Source of the DNA: an uncultured Flavobacteriales bacterium
Lineage (GTDB): Bacteria > Bacteroidota > Bacteroidia > Flavobacteriales_D > Crocinitomicaceae
DNA: 64,000 nt
Assembly (NCBI GenBank): GCA_913054135.1
Contig: CAJXJK010000011.1
Location: 104,304-168,303 of the forward strand
Direction of reading: 5' to 3'
Shown here: in pieces, positions 1-8,159 of the stretch
How the letters are laid out: each line of letters starts with the position of its first letter
How positions within the stretch are numbered: position 1 is the stretch's first letter
Notes under the pieces: model-generated
What the model was told of the DNA's origin: nothing
Databases searched by the model: none
What the model saw: the letters and a program-made list of their open reading frames with translations, nothing else
Position numbers and translations under genes: made by a program

Positions 1-348
1 TGGAAAAAATACATCAAAGAGAATGAGTTAACTTTCATTAATGTAGGATTAACGCAGTCTGTTTATAATCAAGCAATGGAAGATCCGAGACCATTACTTC
101 AAAAAACGACATTGCAAAGTCTGAATTACACAGATACTTATGACATCTACTCTACTCCGAGAATATTCATCTTAGATAAAGACAAAAAGATAAAATTCAA
201 ACAGTTGTCAATTGGACAATTAGAGGAAATTTTAGATGACCTTACTGGCCATCATGATGATGTTAAACTTTATCCGAAAGAAGATCCTGAGAATGGTGCC
301 ACTGATCCTGATGACGATCATGGAGACCATGACGGTCACGACCACTAA
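1..348 (+). CDS. Thioredoxin-like (TlpA/redoxin) protein, 3' end only
   Basis: The reading frame is open from base 1, so the N-terminal part, with any CxxC active site, lies outside the window. The 115 visible residues look like the second half of a thioredoxin fold: a YDIYSTPRIFILDKD stretch contains the cis-proline segment (TP before a beta strand) and is followed by a final helix (QLEEILDDL). This is typical of secreted Bacteroidota TlpA/DUF5106-type proteins. The tail is acidic and His-rich (DDDHGDHDGHDH), which could bind metal. A terminator follows the stop by 7 bases. The fold assignment is fairly secure; redox function cannot be judged without the missing half. Confidence 0.6.
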   Translation, partial: WKKYIKENELTFINVGLTQSVYNQAMEDPRPLLQKTTLQSLNYTDTYDIYSTPRIFILDKDKKIKFKQLSIGQLEEILDDLTGHHDDVKLYPKEDPENGATDPDDDHGDHDGHDH

Positions 349-355
349 AAACATT

Positions 356-385
356 AAGCCTTCTATTAGTAGAGGGCTTTTTTTT
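356..385 (+). terminator. Rho-independent terminator of the thioredoxin-like gene
   Basis: A 10-bp stem (AAGCCTTCTA / TAGAGGGCTT, one G-T wobble) with a 4-nt loop is followed by an unbroken run of T. It sits 7 bases after the stop codon at 348. Confidence 0.85.
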
Positions 386-588
386 GCTGTAATAAATAGA
401 TTTTTCTCAAAGTGTTGAACTTAATTTAAAGTTCACTGTTATAGACTAAAGGACGAATTGTAATGAAATTATAATTCCTTCGACTAAAAGAAACTAAAGA
501 ATTTGAGCGGGTGTTCAATTGATCGTAGAATATTACTTTTTCATAAGTTTTGGGTTAAATGAAAAGCTCTACAAGTCAATCCACTCGC

Positions 589-1341
589 TCATTTTTTAAG
601 CCTAACCTTTTCAAGAAAACCTTCTTTAGCAATATTCAAATCAACATTCTCGTTGATCCCGCTTACTGTACCCGATTCTGAAAATTGCCAAGCCAAAACA
701 TTATCTAAATTCATTAAAGGGCAGTCAACATTGTATTGGGCTATCCAAAACAACTCTTCAGAAGCTAAAGCAGAAGACTCAAAATGAGATTTATAAAAAT
801 TAGAATAGGTATAGATCAATGGGCGCTCGTCAATTCTTTCTTCAATTCGATTCATATAAATTGTAATAGAGTCAAGTAATCGCTTAGAACTGAAACCTTC
901 ATCCACCTCAATATCGATAACGGGCTTCAAATTATAATTGAATTTATAAGCTTGGTCTATGAAAAAATCAGCTTGCTTAGTTGCAGATTCTGTCGGAATG
1001 AAATAATGATAAAAGCCGGCGTCAACTCCATTTTCTCTAGCCTGCTGCACATTGTATTCAGCTTTATCGTCTTTTACTGAAATACCTTCGGTAGCCTTTA
1101 TGTAAACAAATTGAATACTATCATTCTTTACATTCATATCACTTACTTGCTCCCAATTTACATCCCCCTGATAGTGAGAAACGTCAATTCCCAAAATAGG
1201 ATAAGACTGGGGAATTTCGGATCCATAAGAATAAAAGAGCTTATTGTTGGGTGCTTCTTTCGAGTTCAAAAGAAGAAAGCCTAAGTAGCTCACCAAGAAT
1301 AGAGATACAATAATTGCTAGTTTCGCTTTCCACCTCATCAA
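589..1341 (-). CDS. GH25 family lysozyme (muramidase), membrane-anchored or secreted
   Basis: This 250-residue protein is predicted to cleave the MurNAc-GlcNAc bond of peptidoglycan. After a hydrophobic N-terminal segment (about 8-25), probably a signal anchor, it carries the GH25 signatures: GIDVSHYQGD (Asp53), YIKATEG (about 80-86) and VIDIEVDEG (Asp143, Glu145), which match the catalytic acids of the family. FYHYF and the late AWQFSESG strand also fit GH25. Its start overlaps the stop of the upstream metallo-hydrolase by 4 bases (ATGA), so the two are probably co-transcribed. The length is normal for a single-domain GH25 enzyme. No cell-wall-binding repeats are present. Confidence 0.88.
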   Translation of the reverse strand: MMRWKAKLAIIVSLFLVSYLGFLLLNSKEAPNNKLFYSYGSEIPQSYPILGIDVSHYQGDVNWEQVSDMNVKNDSIQFVYIKATEGISVKDDKAEYNVQQARENGVDAGFYHYFIPTESATKQADFFIDQAYKFNYNLKPVIDIEVDEGFSSKRLLDSITIYMNRIEERIDERPLIYTYSNFYKSHFESSALASEELFWIAQYNVDCPLMNLDNVLAWQFSESGTVSGINENVDLNIAKEGFLEKVRLKK

Positions 1342-2108
1342 AAGTCAATTTTTAAGCCATCAAATGCTATTTCAACATTCTCAGGTAATTCTGCTGAAAC
1401 AGTATCGTGTTTACCCATGAGATGTGAGATATGCGTTAGATAAGCCTTTTTGGGGTTCATTTCTTTTATGAACGCTAAGGCTTGCTCTAGGGTAAAATGT
1501 GAAATGTGCTCAGTTTTCCTTAGAGCATTAATCACAATTATGTCCGATCCCTTAATTTTTTCTTTCTCAACTTCTGAAATATAATTCGCATCAGTGATGT
1601 AGGTTAAACCTCCTACCCTAAATGCCTTCACCGGCAACTTATAATGAAGCACATTGATGGGAATAATTTCCATCTTTCCAATTTTTATGTGCTCGTCTGT
1701 AATATTATTCAAATTGACTTTAGGAATGCCTGGATATTTGAATCCTGAGAAAACATAGGCAAACTCTCTCTTCAATGCCTCCTGAACGTTATCAGTAGCA
1801 TAGACCTCCATATCCTTATCAGCCTTAAAATTGAATGCTCTTATGTCATCCATTCCGGCCACATGGTCTTTGTGTTCATGAGTAAAGAGAACAGCATCAA
1901 CCATTTTCACTTTGTTTGAAAGCATTTGTTGCCTAAAATCTGGACCTGTGTCAATCACCACATTTGTGTCTCCATCAGAGAACATAAATGAAGTCCTAAG
2001 CCTTTTATCTTTGATATTTGAGGATGTACAAACTTCGCATTCACAGCAGATAACCGGGACTCCTTGAGAAGTTCCAGTTCCTAAAAAAGTTGCAGAAAAT
2101 TTCGCCAT
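1338..2108 (-). CDS. Metallo-beta-lactamase-fold hydrolase (PhnP-like, COG1235)
   Basis: A 256-residue cytoplasmic MBL-fold enzyme. It begins with GTGTSQGVP, followed by a Cys cluster (C21, C22, C24, C27) like the extra zinc site of PhnP-type phosphodiesterases. The metal motif is THEHKDH (H77, H79, D81, H82), with later metal ligands at TDAN and LTHISH. PhnP hydrolyses cyclic phosphodiesters; here the substrate is unknown. It is expected in the cytosol since no signal peptide is seen. It precedes the GH25 gene with a 4-base overlap and follows the lipoprotein gene by 12 bases on the same strand. Confidence 0.85.
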   Translation of the reverse strand: MAKFSATFLGTGTSQGVPVICCECEVCTSSNIKDKRLRTSFMFSDGDTNVVIDTGPDFRQQMLSNKVKMVDAVLFTHEHKDHVAGMDDIRAFNFKADKDMEVYATDNVQEALKREFAYVFSGFKYPGIPKVNLNNITDEHIKIGKMEIIPINVLHYKLPVKAFRVGGLTYITDANYISEVEKEKIKGSDIIVINALRKTEHISHFTLEQALAFIKEMNPKKAYLTHISHLMGKHDTVSAELPENVEIAFDGLKIDF

Positions 2109-2120
2109 TAAAGAATGGAG

Positions 2121-2753
2121 TTATTGTTGCAGCACCCAATTGGTACCGTTATTCTGGTCCATCTTGATAATACCGTAAGTGGTATTGTAATAGATTTTTT
2201 CAAAGTTGGTTGGCCCATCTTTGGCAGGATCAGTAGAAAGCAATTCATCTACCTCAAAAACATTATACCATTCAACGCTATTGAAAACGATTGTATCATG
2301 AAATTCAATTAAATCTTTGAAGAACCCTTGTTCTAAACCGACTGGAGTAATTGGCATTTCAAATAAATTGTGCCTTTGAGTTCCGCCATTATCTCTATAA
2401 GGCATGTAAACCGCTAAAGTTTTTTGTGACTCATCTTCTGTTTGCAGGTATCTCAACCTAAACTCGAATTCATGTGAAGGGGAAACATTTAAAGTAAAAT
2501 AAGTTTGATCCCAAGCAAAATACTCTTCTGACCTAACTCTTTCTTGAAAGTTCAAGATCCAAGTTGAATCTAAAGCAGGCATCTTTTTAAATACCAAATC
2601 ACCTGAAGTATACGGTACGAACTGAATATCACTTTCAGTATAAGGAGTAGCACCCTCAGGCAAATTGTTAGTATTATCAGTAGGATCAACCTTATTACAA
2701 GAGGCTAATGCTAAGAGCATTGAGCAAAATACTATGAGTGAAAGTCGTTTCAT
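2121..2753 (-). CDS. Hypothetical lipoprotein
   Basis: I do not recognise a family. The start is placed at MKRLSLIVFC, nine codons inside the longest frame, because this gives a standard lipoprotein signal (hydrophobic core, then LALASC with the acylated Cys followed by N). About 190 mature residues are rich in acidic and aromatic residues, with alternating beta-like patterns and no recognisable motif. It is presumably tethered to a membrane facing the periplasm. It lies in the minus-strand gene run between an outer-membrane-like protein and the MBL hydrolase. Confidence 0.7.
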   Translation of the reverse strand: MKRLSLIVFCSMLLALASCNKVDPTDNTNNLPEGATPYTESDIQFVPYTSGDLVFKKMPALDSTWILNFQERVRSEEYFAWDQTYFTLNVSPSHEFEFRLRYLQTEDESQKTLAVYMPYRDNGGTQRHNLFEMPITPVGLEQGFFKDLIEFHDTIVFNSVEWYNVFEVDELLSTDPAKDGPTNFEKIYYNTTYGIIKMDQNNGTNWVLQQ

Positions 2754-2797
2754 TACTTTAATTACGTAAATGTAAATCAAATTGTTGCCTGATGCAA

Positions 2798-3460
2798 CTA
2801 TTTTCTGCCAAGGTAATACCTGTAGCCGAAGCCAATTGATAGAAATCTGGTAATTCCTTGATAGTCTTCTTCGAAGAGATTAGGGATTTTATCAATGCAT
2901 AAATACTGTGGACCAAACTCTGAAAACACCATATTATAGCCCAAGACAAAACTAAATCCATCTCCTGAATTCTTATCCGTCAATAAAAGCAGTTCTAATT
3001 GAGGCTCGACGAAAAAGCTTGATTCCTGATAAGGTTTACCCAACTCAGCTCTGCATGAGTCATTTGAAGAAATAATGTGAGTATATCCCATTCTGACACT
3101 AGTGGAAATCGAAAAACGATCAGTTATGAACTTTTCGAAACCAACTTTACCATAAGCTGAAGGCATATGTAATCCTCCACCCCAATTTGCATTGTTTAAG
3201 GCAAATGAATTTATAATCATAAATGAATACTTGGCTCCTACTCCTAGTGTTAGCCCCTTATATACATTGTATTGATAATTGAATCCTCCATTAAACAAAC
3301 CATTCATGACTCTTTTAAAAGATTCATTTCTTCCTTGTCCGGGTATACCAATATCAACGCTAAAACTACCTTCAGGTTGAAACACCTTTACTTGAGCATT
3401 ACTATTCACACCCGAAATTAGGAGAATGATGAATAGTGTATTTCTTATAAGTTTGACCAC
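2798..3460 (-). CDS. Small outer-membrane beta-barrel-like protein
   Basis: A 220-residue secreted protein with a signal peptide (MVKLIRNTLFIILLISG, probable cleavage after NSNA before QVKV). The mature part has alternating hydrophobic/glycine-rich strands (GLTLGVGAKYSFM, FSISTSVRMGYTHI, SIGFGYRYYLGRK) and ends in an aromatic-rich strand, which fits an 8- to 10-stranded barrel. I cannot assign a named family. It sits 15 bases from the next gene upstream on the minus strand and could be co-transcribed with it. Confidence 0.6.
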   Translation of the reverse strand: MVKLIRNTLFIILLISGVNSNAQVKVFQPEGSFSVDIGIPGQGRNESFKRVMNGLFNGGFNYQYNVYKGLTLGVGAKYSFMIINSFALNNANWGGGLHMPSAYGKVGFEKFITDRFSISTSVRMGYTHIISSNDSCRAELGKPYQESSFFVEPQLELLLLTDKNSGDGFSFVLGYNMVFSEFGPQYLCIDKIPNLFEEDYQGITRFLSIGFGYRYYLGRK

Positions 3461-3475
3461 TATGGCTTAACGGTT

Positions 3476-3868
3476 TTACGCTCTCAAAATTGTTATTCCT
3501 CTCAAAATTTTAGCGTTATCTGAAGTTAAATATAGGTAATATTTACCCGTTGGATATTCATTGGGGTCGAAATCAAATGGATACTCGAGATTTGAAACTA
3601 CAGTATCAACAAGGCATTCTACTAACTTCTCATTTTCATCTAGTAACTCAACCTTCACTCCTACTGGATCAGGAGATTCAATTAAGAACTTTGTCTTAGT
3701 TGAAAAGTTATTGTACTGAGATGTAATCAAAGAAACTGAATTCATTGCTTGCAACTTAGCCCTTTTGAATCTTTTCAAATAAAGCATATAAGCCGCAATC
3801 GAAAGAAAGATTGCTGCTGACAGATATAAAATCCCTAAAATGATGTCAAATGACGATAACTTTCCCAT
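3476..3868 (-). CDS. Hypothetical membrane-anchored protein with a beta-sandwich-like tail
   Basis: A 130-residue protein of unknown function. Residues about 8-30 form one transmembrane helix, followed by a basic patch (KRFKRAK). The remainder (VGVKVELLDENEKLV ... YPTGKYYLYLTSD) resembles a small immunoglobulin-like domain of the kind used in secreted Bacteroidota proteins. The predicted topology is a short N-terminus, a helix and an external domain. Its start codon shares one base with the stop of the DUF493 gene (TAATG), indicating translational coupling. The function cannot be given. Confidence 0.6.
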   Translation of the reverse strand: MGKLSSFDIILGILYLSAAIFLSIAAYMLYLKRFKRAKLQAMNSVSLITSQYNNFSTKTKFLIESPDPVGVKVELLDENEKLVECLVDTVVSNLEYPFDFDPNEYPTGKYYLYLTSDNAKILRGITILRA

Positions 3869-4131
3869 TACAATGATATTACTCCTTCAATCCCTTCCAT
3901 CTGCTCATACTTGGCAATAATCTCTTCACTACTCAGCATCATTTGCTTAATTGTAATGGAAGAATAATTTCCTTTTTTCGATTTCCTCAACTGGTATTCA
4001 GCCGTCTCATCAAAAATCCGTTTTATTTGAACTAACTTTTCAGGATCTTCTTTAATGATAAATTTAAAAGGATACTGTAACGGAAACTTCTGTTCTGCTA
4101 ATAGTTCTTTCAATTTATCGTACTTGCTCAT
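3868..4131 (-). CDS. DUF493 family protein (YbeD-like)
   Basis: An 87-residue cytoplasmic protein matching the DUF493 pattern: a start rich in charged residues, FPLQYPFKFIIK, a central conserved ExLxQIKRIF-type helix, and YSSITIKQMMLSSEEIIAKYEQMEGIEGVISL at the C-terminus (an ACT-like ferredoxin fold in E. coli YbeD). The role of DUF493 is not established; YbeD has been linked to lipoate biosynthesis genes by neighbourhood, but not here. An alternative ATG lies two codons upstream (4137). Its start overlaps the 3' end of the next gene. Confidence 0.8.
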   Translation of the reverse strand: MSKYDKLKELLAEQKFPLQYPFKFIIKEDPEKLVQIKRIFDETAEYQLRKSKKGNYSSITIKQMMLSSEEIIAKYEQMEGIEGVISL

Positions 4132-4645
4132 AATCAATTATTTTCTTAGCTCTGACAACTGCCTCAGTCAATATAGAAAGGGGCTCAGAATCTAGCTTTT
4201 CAAAAGCAACACAAAGATAATCGTTTATTTCTGATTCAGAGATATCAGAAGACTTCAAGTATTTCAGAATTTTGTAGGGATCTAAAGGTTCAGACATTTT
4301 TACAGCATCAAATTTTTCATGTTTGATGCCAATATCATAATCTGCAATTCTCTTAATGAGTTTTGTTTGAACTTTCCACAACTCTAATAGGGATTGACTC
4401 AGCTCTCTCGCATCTGGTGAATTTGATACTTTGAGCTTGACAGACATTAGTTCTGATATAGTCGCTTCAAGGAATTCTTCTAGCTTATCATCTAATGCCT
4501 CTGTCTGAGTTTCGAACACTAAATCAAACTTAATTGATGACGCCAGTCGTTCGGCATTTTTTCTAATAATAGTTGGATGGGGAATTTCGCGTAAAAACTT
4601 TTGTTTTACGTCAAATAAAAGTTGTTCGTCTTTGTTTGAATTCAA
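4115..4645 (-). CDS. Conserved hypothetical cytoplasmic protein
   Basis: 176 residues, mostly helical and charged, without signal peptide, transmembrane segment or catalytic motif that I recognise. It overlaps the DUF493 gene by about 17-23 bases and is separated from the STAS-like gene by one base, so it belongs to a tightly coupled operon of small proteins. The middle (about 50-110) has a heptad-like Leu/Ile pattern (LDDKLEEFLEATISELMSVKL, LLELWKVQTKLIKRI), suggesting a helical bundle. No function is assigned. Confidence 0.6.
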   Translation of the reverse strand: MNSNKDEQLLFDVKQKFLREIPHPTIIRKNAERLASSIKFDLVFETQTEALDDKLEEFLEATISELMSVKLKVSNSPDARELSQSLLELWKVQTKLIKRIADYDIGIKHEKFDAVKMSEPLDPYKILKYLKSSDISESEINDYLCVAFEKLDSEPLSILTEAVVRAKKIIDYEQVR

Positions 4646-4646
4646 T

Positions 4647-5021
4647 TTATTGAATTTGGTTGAGCCACTCTATCGCCTCTTCTTCTTTTTCAAAAAGTTT
4701 TGCTTCGTAAGAATGAGGAATGACTTGTACTCCAATTTTAAAAAACATTCTTGAGGCCGGGTTCAAAACTACGAAAGCTTCTGCTTTTTTAAAGTCTGTT
4801 CGATAATCTTTTTTGAAAAATCTTAGATACTTGTTCTCCATCTTAAACCCTTCTTGAACAATAACCAAAAACTTCATCTCATCATCTTTACCCAAAAGCT
4901 GCTTATAATGATCATATAGGCTTTTATACTCAACAGTAGTCAAGAAGGCGTTGGGTTTGAACACAATTTTTACTGTATCCTTATCCAACTTAGAAAGATA
5001 TGCAGACGTAGTCTCAATCAT
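4647..5021 (-). CDS. STAS/SpoIIAA-like small protein (tentative)
   Basis: 124 residues, soluble, with alternating strand and helix pattern: DTVKIVFKPNAFLT, YKSLYDHYKQLL, MKFLVIVQEGF, KKAEAFVVLNPASRMFFKIG, and a final LFEKEEEAIEWLNQI. The last stretch resembles the C-terminus of the STAS/SEC14-like domains common in Bacteroidota. No phosphorylatable Ser is identified with confidence. It is probably the first gene of the minus-strand operon running down to 589. It is divergent from the Nudix gene, with start codons about 37 bases apart. Confidence 0.5.
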   Translation of the reverse strand: MIETTSAYLSKLDKDTVKIVFKPNAFLTTVEYKSLYDHYKQLLGKDDEMKFLVIVQEGFKMENKYLRFFKKDYRTDFKKAEAFVVLNPASRMFFKIGVQVIPHSYEAKLFEKEEEAIEWLNQIQ

Positions 5022-5058
5022 TTTCCTAAATTTGATAACCGCCTATTTAGAGTTTTTC

Positions 5059-5685
5059 ATGCAGCAGTTCCCTTCAATTTACAAAAAAATTCAATACGCC
5101 TTAAACGATTTACCTGCGGATTTGGCGCATAAGGAGATGTATCCATCAAGAAAGACAATTCAAGAGGTCGATTTAACCAAGGTCTCTTATAAAACTTCTT
5201 CGGTTCTCGTCCTCTTCTTTGAGGTGGCTGGTCAGTTGCAGCTAATCTTAACGCAACGCAATGAATATAAAGGAAAGCACAGTGGTCAAATAAGCTTCCC
5301 TGGAGGTAAAAAAGAAGACACTGATAAATCGATTGAGTTCACGGCTTTGAGAGAAACTGAAGAGGAGATTGGCTTGAGCACAAAAAATATTGACATTATT
5401 GGAAAGCTGTCTGACGTATACATTCCTGTAAGCAACTTTTTAGTACATCCGTTCATAGCATTTCATCAAGGACAGCCTGACTTTAAGGCCAATTATGAGG
5501 TGAAAGAAGTTATCACTTTTAATATCGAACTGCTATTAAAAACCGAAACCTTAAGCTCAAGAGATATTAAGGTTGCCGAAGGGCATACTTTAAAAAACAT
5601 TCCATGCTTTGTTATTGAAGGCAAAATTGTTTGGGGTGCTACAGCAATTATTTTGAATGAAGTGAGACACATCCTCATGAAATAA
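5059..5685 (+). CDS. Nudix hydrolase, CoA pyrophosphatase type
   Basis: A 208-residue cytosolic hydrolase expected to split CoA or acyl-CoA into phosphopantetheine and 3',5'-ADP. It shows the UPF0035 signature LILTQR...HSGQISFPGG followed directly by the Nudix box (GGKKEDTDKS ... LRETEEEIGL), as in NudL/NUDT7. The start is the ATG at 5059: a longer frame from 4951 would run antisense through the start of the neighbouring STAS-like gene. It is single-gene and ends in a bidirectional terminator. Confidence 0.88.
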   Translation: MQQFPSIYKKIQYALNDLPADLAHKEMYPSRKTIQEVDLTKVSYKTSSVLVLFFEVAGQLQLILTQRNEYKGKHSGQISFPGGKKEDTDKSIEFTALRETEEEIGLSTKNIDIIGKLSDVYIPVSNFLVHPFIAFHQGQPDFKANYEVKEVITFNIELLLKTETLSSRDIKVAEGHTLKNIPCFVIEGKIVWGATAIILNEVRHILMK

Positions 5686-5686
5686 A

Positions 5687-5716
5687 AACGCCCTCTTTCA
5701 TCAGAAAGAAGGCGTT
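5687..5716. terminator. Bidirectional terminator between the Nudix and DUF5723 genes
   Basis: 13-bp inverted arms with one mismatch (AACGCCCTCTTTC / GAAAGAAGGCGTT) and a 4-nt loop lie between convergent genes. There is a T tract on the minus-strand side and a weaker one on the plus side. Confidence 0.85.
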
Positions 5717-5737
5717 CAATGTTTTATATGATCGACT

Positions 5738-7228
5738 CTAGAATCTTACTCTAGCAAATCCAAATGCTGCCGAAATAGTAGGTGAATTCTGAGAAAAGAA
5801 TGTTACCGCATCTCTAGATGCAATTCCTACCTCATAAGCTCCACCACCTAACACAAAGTTAACTCCTAGTGGAACTTGAACGTCATAACCTCCACCTCCT
5901 GTTACACCAAGCATAATGAATATTTGACTATTTCCTGCTGGAATCACAATGTCTCCACCTGCTCCCCAAGCAAAACCATTAATTGAGCCTGGTAACGTTC
6001 TATCAAAGGGCGAAACCAAATCGATTCCGAAATGAGCAATTTTCCCTAACTCTAATGAAGCTCCGAATCTAATTGTACCTGGAAGTTTAATTTTAGTTTC
6101 TTCTAAGCCTCTCAGCTTGAACAAACCTGATTCTTCTAACAATTCAGGAACTGAATTGGCGATATTCATATCTTCTAATCCTTCATTGGTGTAGCTTACA
6201 ACCAAAGTATCAACACCTTCATACACATTACCTGTGTAGGTCATTGAGCCAATATTAGTTACCGAAGCCGCTAAATGAAGACTGTTAAACAAAGTAGCGT
6301 GAACTCCAAAATCTAAACCGAAACCTTGTCCGACAGAAGATCTCCAAAAATTCTGAGCTTGTCCAGCAATAGCAGATGGATTTCCTGAAGCCACGGCTCC
6401 ATAATCTAAATCAAATCCTGGAGAGAGTGCTGAAATCATTGTATATGTCGATCCATCACTAGTCATGTCCATCATTGCGATTCCCTGAATGTATTTAGCA
6501 CCAACACCAGCATATAATGAGAAAGTACTGTCTGCTCCAAACAATTTTCGACCGTAACCGATATGATACTCTCTGTTTAAGCTGAATCTCATATAACTAT
6601 CACCTACAATTTGAGAAATAGGGTTCGGAAATGAAGCCGTTCCACCAATTACATTTGCAGCAGAATCAGGACGCATATTTTGATAATTCTCAATGTTTGA
6701 AGTATCAATTCCTGTATCATACTGAAGGGTATCAAAGTATTCAGAGAACTTACCTTGAAACAACATTTCTGTAAATGATTCGTCAAAATTCGAATTCCAT
6801 GAAGCTCTAGATCTCAATGAAAATGCTATGCCTCCGAATTTCTCATTTTGATAAGAAATACCAAACATATTATAATCCCAATTGAAAGCGAAATCTGATG
6901 CGAACCCTTGTGCAGCTGCAATCTTATCTTCATAAGAAAGGGTATCTAAATTTCCACTTTTTAGTACACCCCAAATATTATCTCTCAAATCTTGCTTGGC
7001 CAAAGACTCAGAATAAATAGACATCCCGAATTCAGAGGTTCCCATAGTCACACTCTTTTCTTCATAGGCCTTGATACCCAAATTGGCAGGATTGATTCCC
7101 AAACAATGGTAATCAGTTACGAATGTTGAAGAAACTCCTTTTCCTGTTGCAGGATAGGCTATAAATTCATTTTGTGCCTGTGAAACAAAAGCCATTCCCA
7201 GTGCAATTAGAGTAAATATTTTTTTCAT
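5738..7228 (-). CDS. DUF5723 family outer-membrane protein
   Basis: A 496-residue protein with a signal peptide (MKKIFTLIALGMAFVSQAQ). It matches the Bacteroidota DUF5723 family: an early INPANLG segment, tandem amphipathic beta strands, GIGAKYIQGIAM-type and LHLAASVTNIGSMTYTG-type strands, and a C-terminal barrel-closing strand ending in aromatic/Arg (FGFARVRF). These proteins resemble FadL/PorV-like barrels and are assumed to sit in the outer membrane; no transport substrate is established. It is transcribed alone, downstream of the fabI terminator. Confidence 0.75.
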   Translation of the reverse strand: MKKIFTLIALGMAFVSQAQNEFIAYPATGKGVSSTFVTDYHCLGINPANLGIKAYEEKSVTMGTSEFGMSIYSESLAKQDLRDNIWGVLKSGNLDTLSYEDKIAAAQGFASDFAFNWDYNMFGISYQNEKFGGIAFSLRSRASWNSNFDESFTEMLFQGKFSEYFDTLQYDTGIDTSNIENYQNMRPDSAANVIGGTASFPNPISQIVGDSYMRFSLNREYHIGYGRKLFGADSTFSLYAGVGAKYIQGIAMMDMTSDGSTYTMISALSPGFDLDYGAVASGNPSAIAGQAQNFWRSSVGQGFGLDFGVHATLFNSLHLAASVTNIGSMTYTGNVYEGVDTLVVSYTNEGLEDMNIANSVPELLEESGLFKLRGLEETKIKLPGTIRFGASLELGKIAHFGIDLVSPFDRTLPGSINGFAWGAGGDIVIPAGNSQIFIMLGVTGGGGYDVQVPLGVNFVLGGGAYEVGIASRDAVTFFSQNSPTISAAFGFARVRF

Positions 7229-7245
7229 AATTTGTTTTTGGTAAT

Positions 7246-7281
7246 AAAAAACCCTGATTTGGATTGACCAAGTCAGGGTTT
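7246..7281 (-). terminator. Rho-independent terminator after fabI
   Basis: On the minus strand, a 14-bp stem (AAACCCTGACTTGG / CCAAATCAGGGTTT, one G-T pair) with a 5-nt loop is followed by T6. It lies 20 bases after the fabI stop. Confidence 0.88.
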
Positions 7282-7300
7282 CAATTTAGATATTATTCAA

Positions 7301-8113
7301 CTAATCGGCAAATTTTTCTATTACTTCCTGAGTTACCCCAGTGTTAGAAAAGCCTCCGTCATGAAATAAATTTTGCATAGTCACATATCTCGTCAAATCA
7401 GAGAATAGAGACACACAGTAATTTGCACAGTCATCAGCTGTAGCGTTTCCAAGAGGTGACATCTTTTCAGAGTAGCTAATGAATTCGTTAAAACCTTTGA
7501 CTCCACTTCCTGCAGTTGTCATAGTAGGAGATTGAGAAATTGTGTTCACACGTACTTTAGATTTAACTCCGTAGTGATATCCAAAACTCCTTGCAATTGA
7601 TTCAAGGTAAGATTTGTTATCAGCCATGTCATTATAATCCGGAAAAACTCTCTGAGCAGCAATGTAAGACAATGCTAAAACAGATCCCCAATCGTTTATT
7701 GCTTCTTTTTTATAAGCTGTTTGTAAAACTTTATGAAACGATAATGCCGAAACATCTAATCCTTTCATAGTCCAATCATATTTCTCATCTGTGTAATGTC
7801 TTCCTTTTCTGACATTTACTGACATCCCGATTGAATGTAAGATAAAATCAATTTTACCCCCAAGAATCTTCATTGATTGATCAATTAAGTTCTCTATATC
7901 TTCAACAGATGTTGCGTCAGCTGGAATTACAGTTGAACCAGTTTTTTCAGCAAGATTATTAATCTCACCCATTCTCATTGCGATTGGTGCATTTGTTAAA
8001 ACAAATTCAGCACCTTCTTCATGAGCTTTCTCAGCTACTTTCCAAGCAATAGATTGATCATTTAATGCTCCGAAAATAATTCCTTTTTTTCCTTTTAATA
8101 GTCCTGTAGACAT
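7301..8113 (-). CDS. fabI: Enoyl-[acyl-carrier-protein] reductase FabI
   Basis: A 270-residue short-chain dehydrogenase that reduces trans-2-enoyl-ACP with NAD(P)H in the last step of fatty-acid elongation. It has the divergent FabI nucleotide motif (GIIFGALNDQSIAW), HSIGMS, and the FabI-specific Y-x6-K catalytic pair (Tyr160 in FPDYNDMADNK, Lys167), preceded by Tyr150. The length matches the family (about 260-275). It has its own promoter (TAAATTTG at 8139-8146, minus strand) and terminator, so it is a single-gene unit although it lies 46 bases after the GIDE gene. Confidence 0.95.
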   Translation of the reverse strand: MSTGLLKGKKGIIFGALNDQSIAWKVAEKAHEEGAEFVLTNAPIAMRMGEINNLAEKTGSTVIPADATSVEDIENLIDQSMKILGGKIDFILHSIGMSVNVRKGRHYTDEKYDWTMKGLDVSALSFHKVLQTAYKKEAINDWGSVLALSYIAAQRVFPDYNDMADNKSYLESIARSFGYHYGVKSKVRVNTISQSPTMTTAGSGVKGFNEFISYSEKMSPLGNATADDCANYCVSLFSDLTRYVTMQNLFHDGGFSNTGVTQEVIEKFAD

Positions 8114-8132
8114 AATTGTTTGTTTGGTTTGA

Positions 8133-8146
8133 TGCGCGCAAATTTA
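8133..8146 (-). promoter_or_regulatory. fabI promoter -7 element with extended TAAATTTGCGCGCA
   Basis: On the minus strand TAAATTTG (Bacteroidota -7 consensus TAnnTTTG) is followed by CGCGCA. It lies 19 bases upstream of the fabI ATG. The same 14 bases occur upstream of gcvT at 12049-12062. Confidence 0.65.
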
Positions 8147-8159
8147 TGAATTTCTTTGA

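Noticed and set aside
4951..5058. Longer N-terminus for the Nudix hydrolase
   Set aside because: The extra 36 codons lie antisense over the start of the STAS-like gene and precede a normal family start at 5059.
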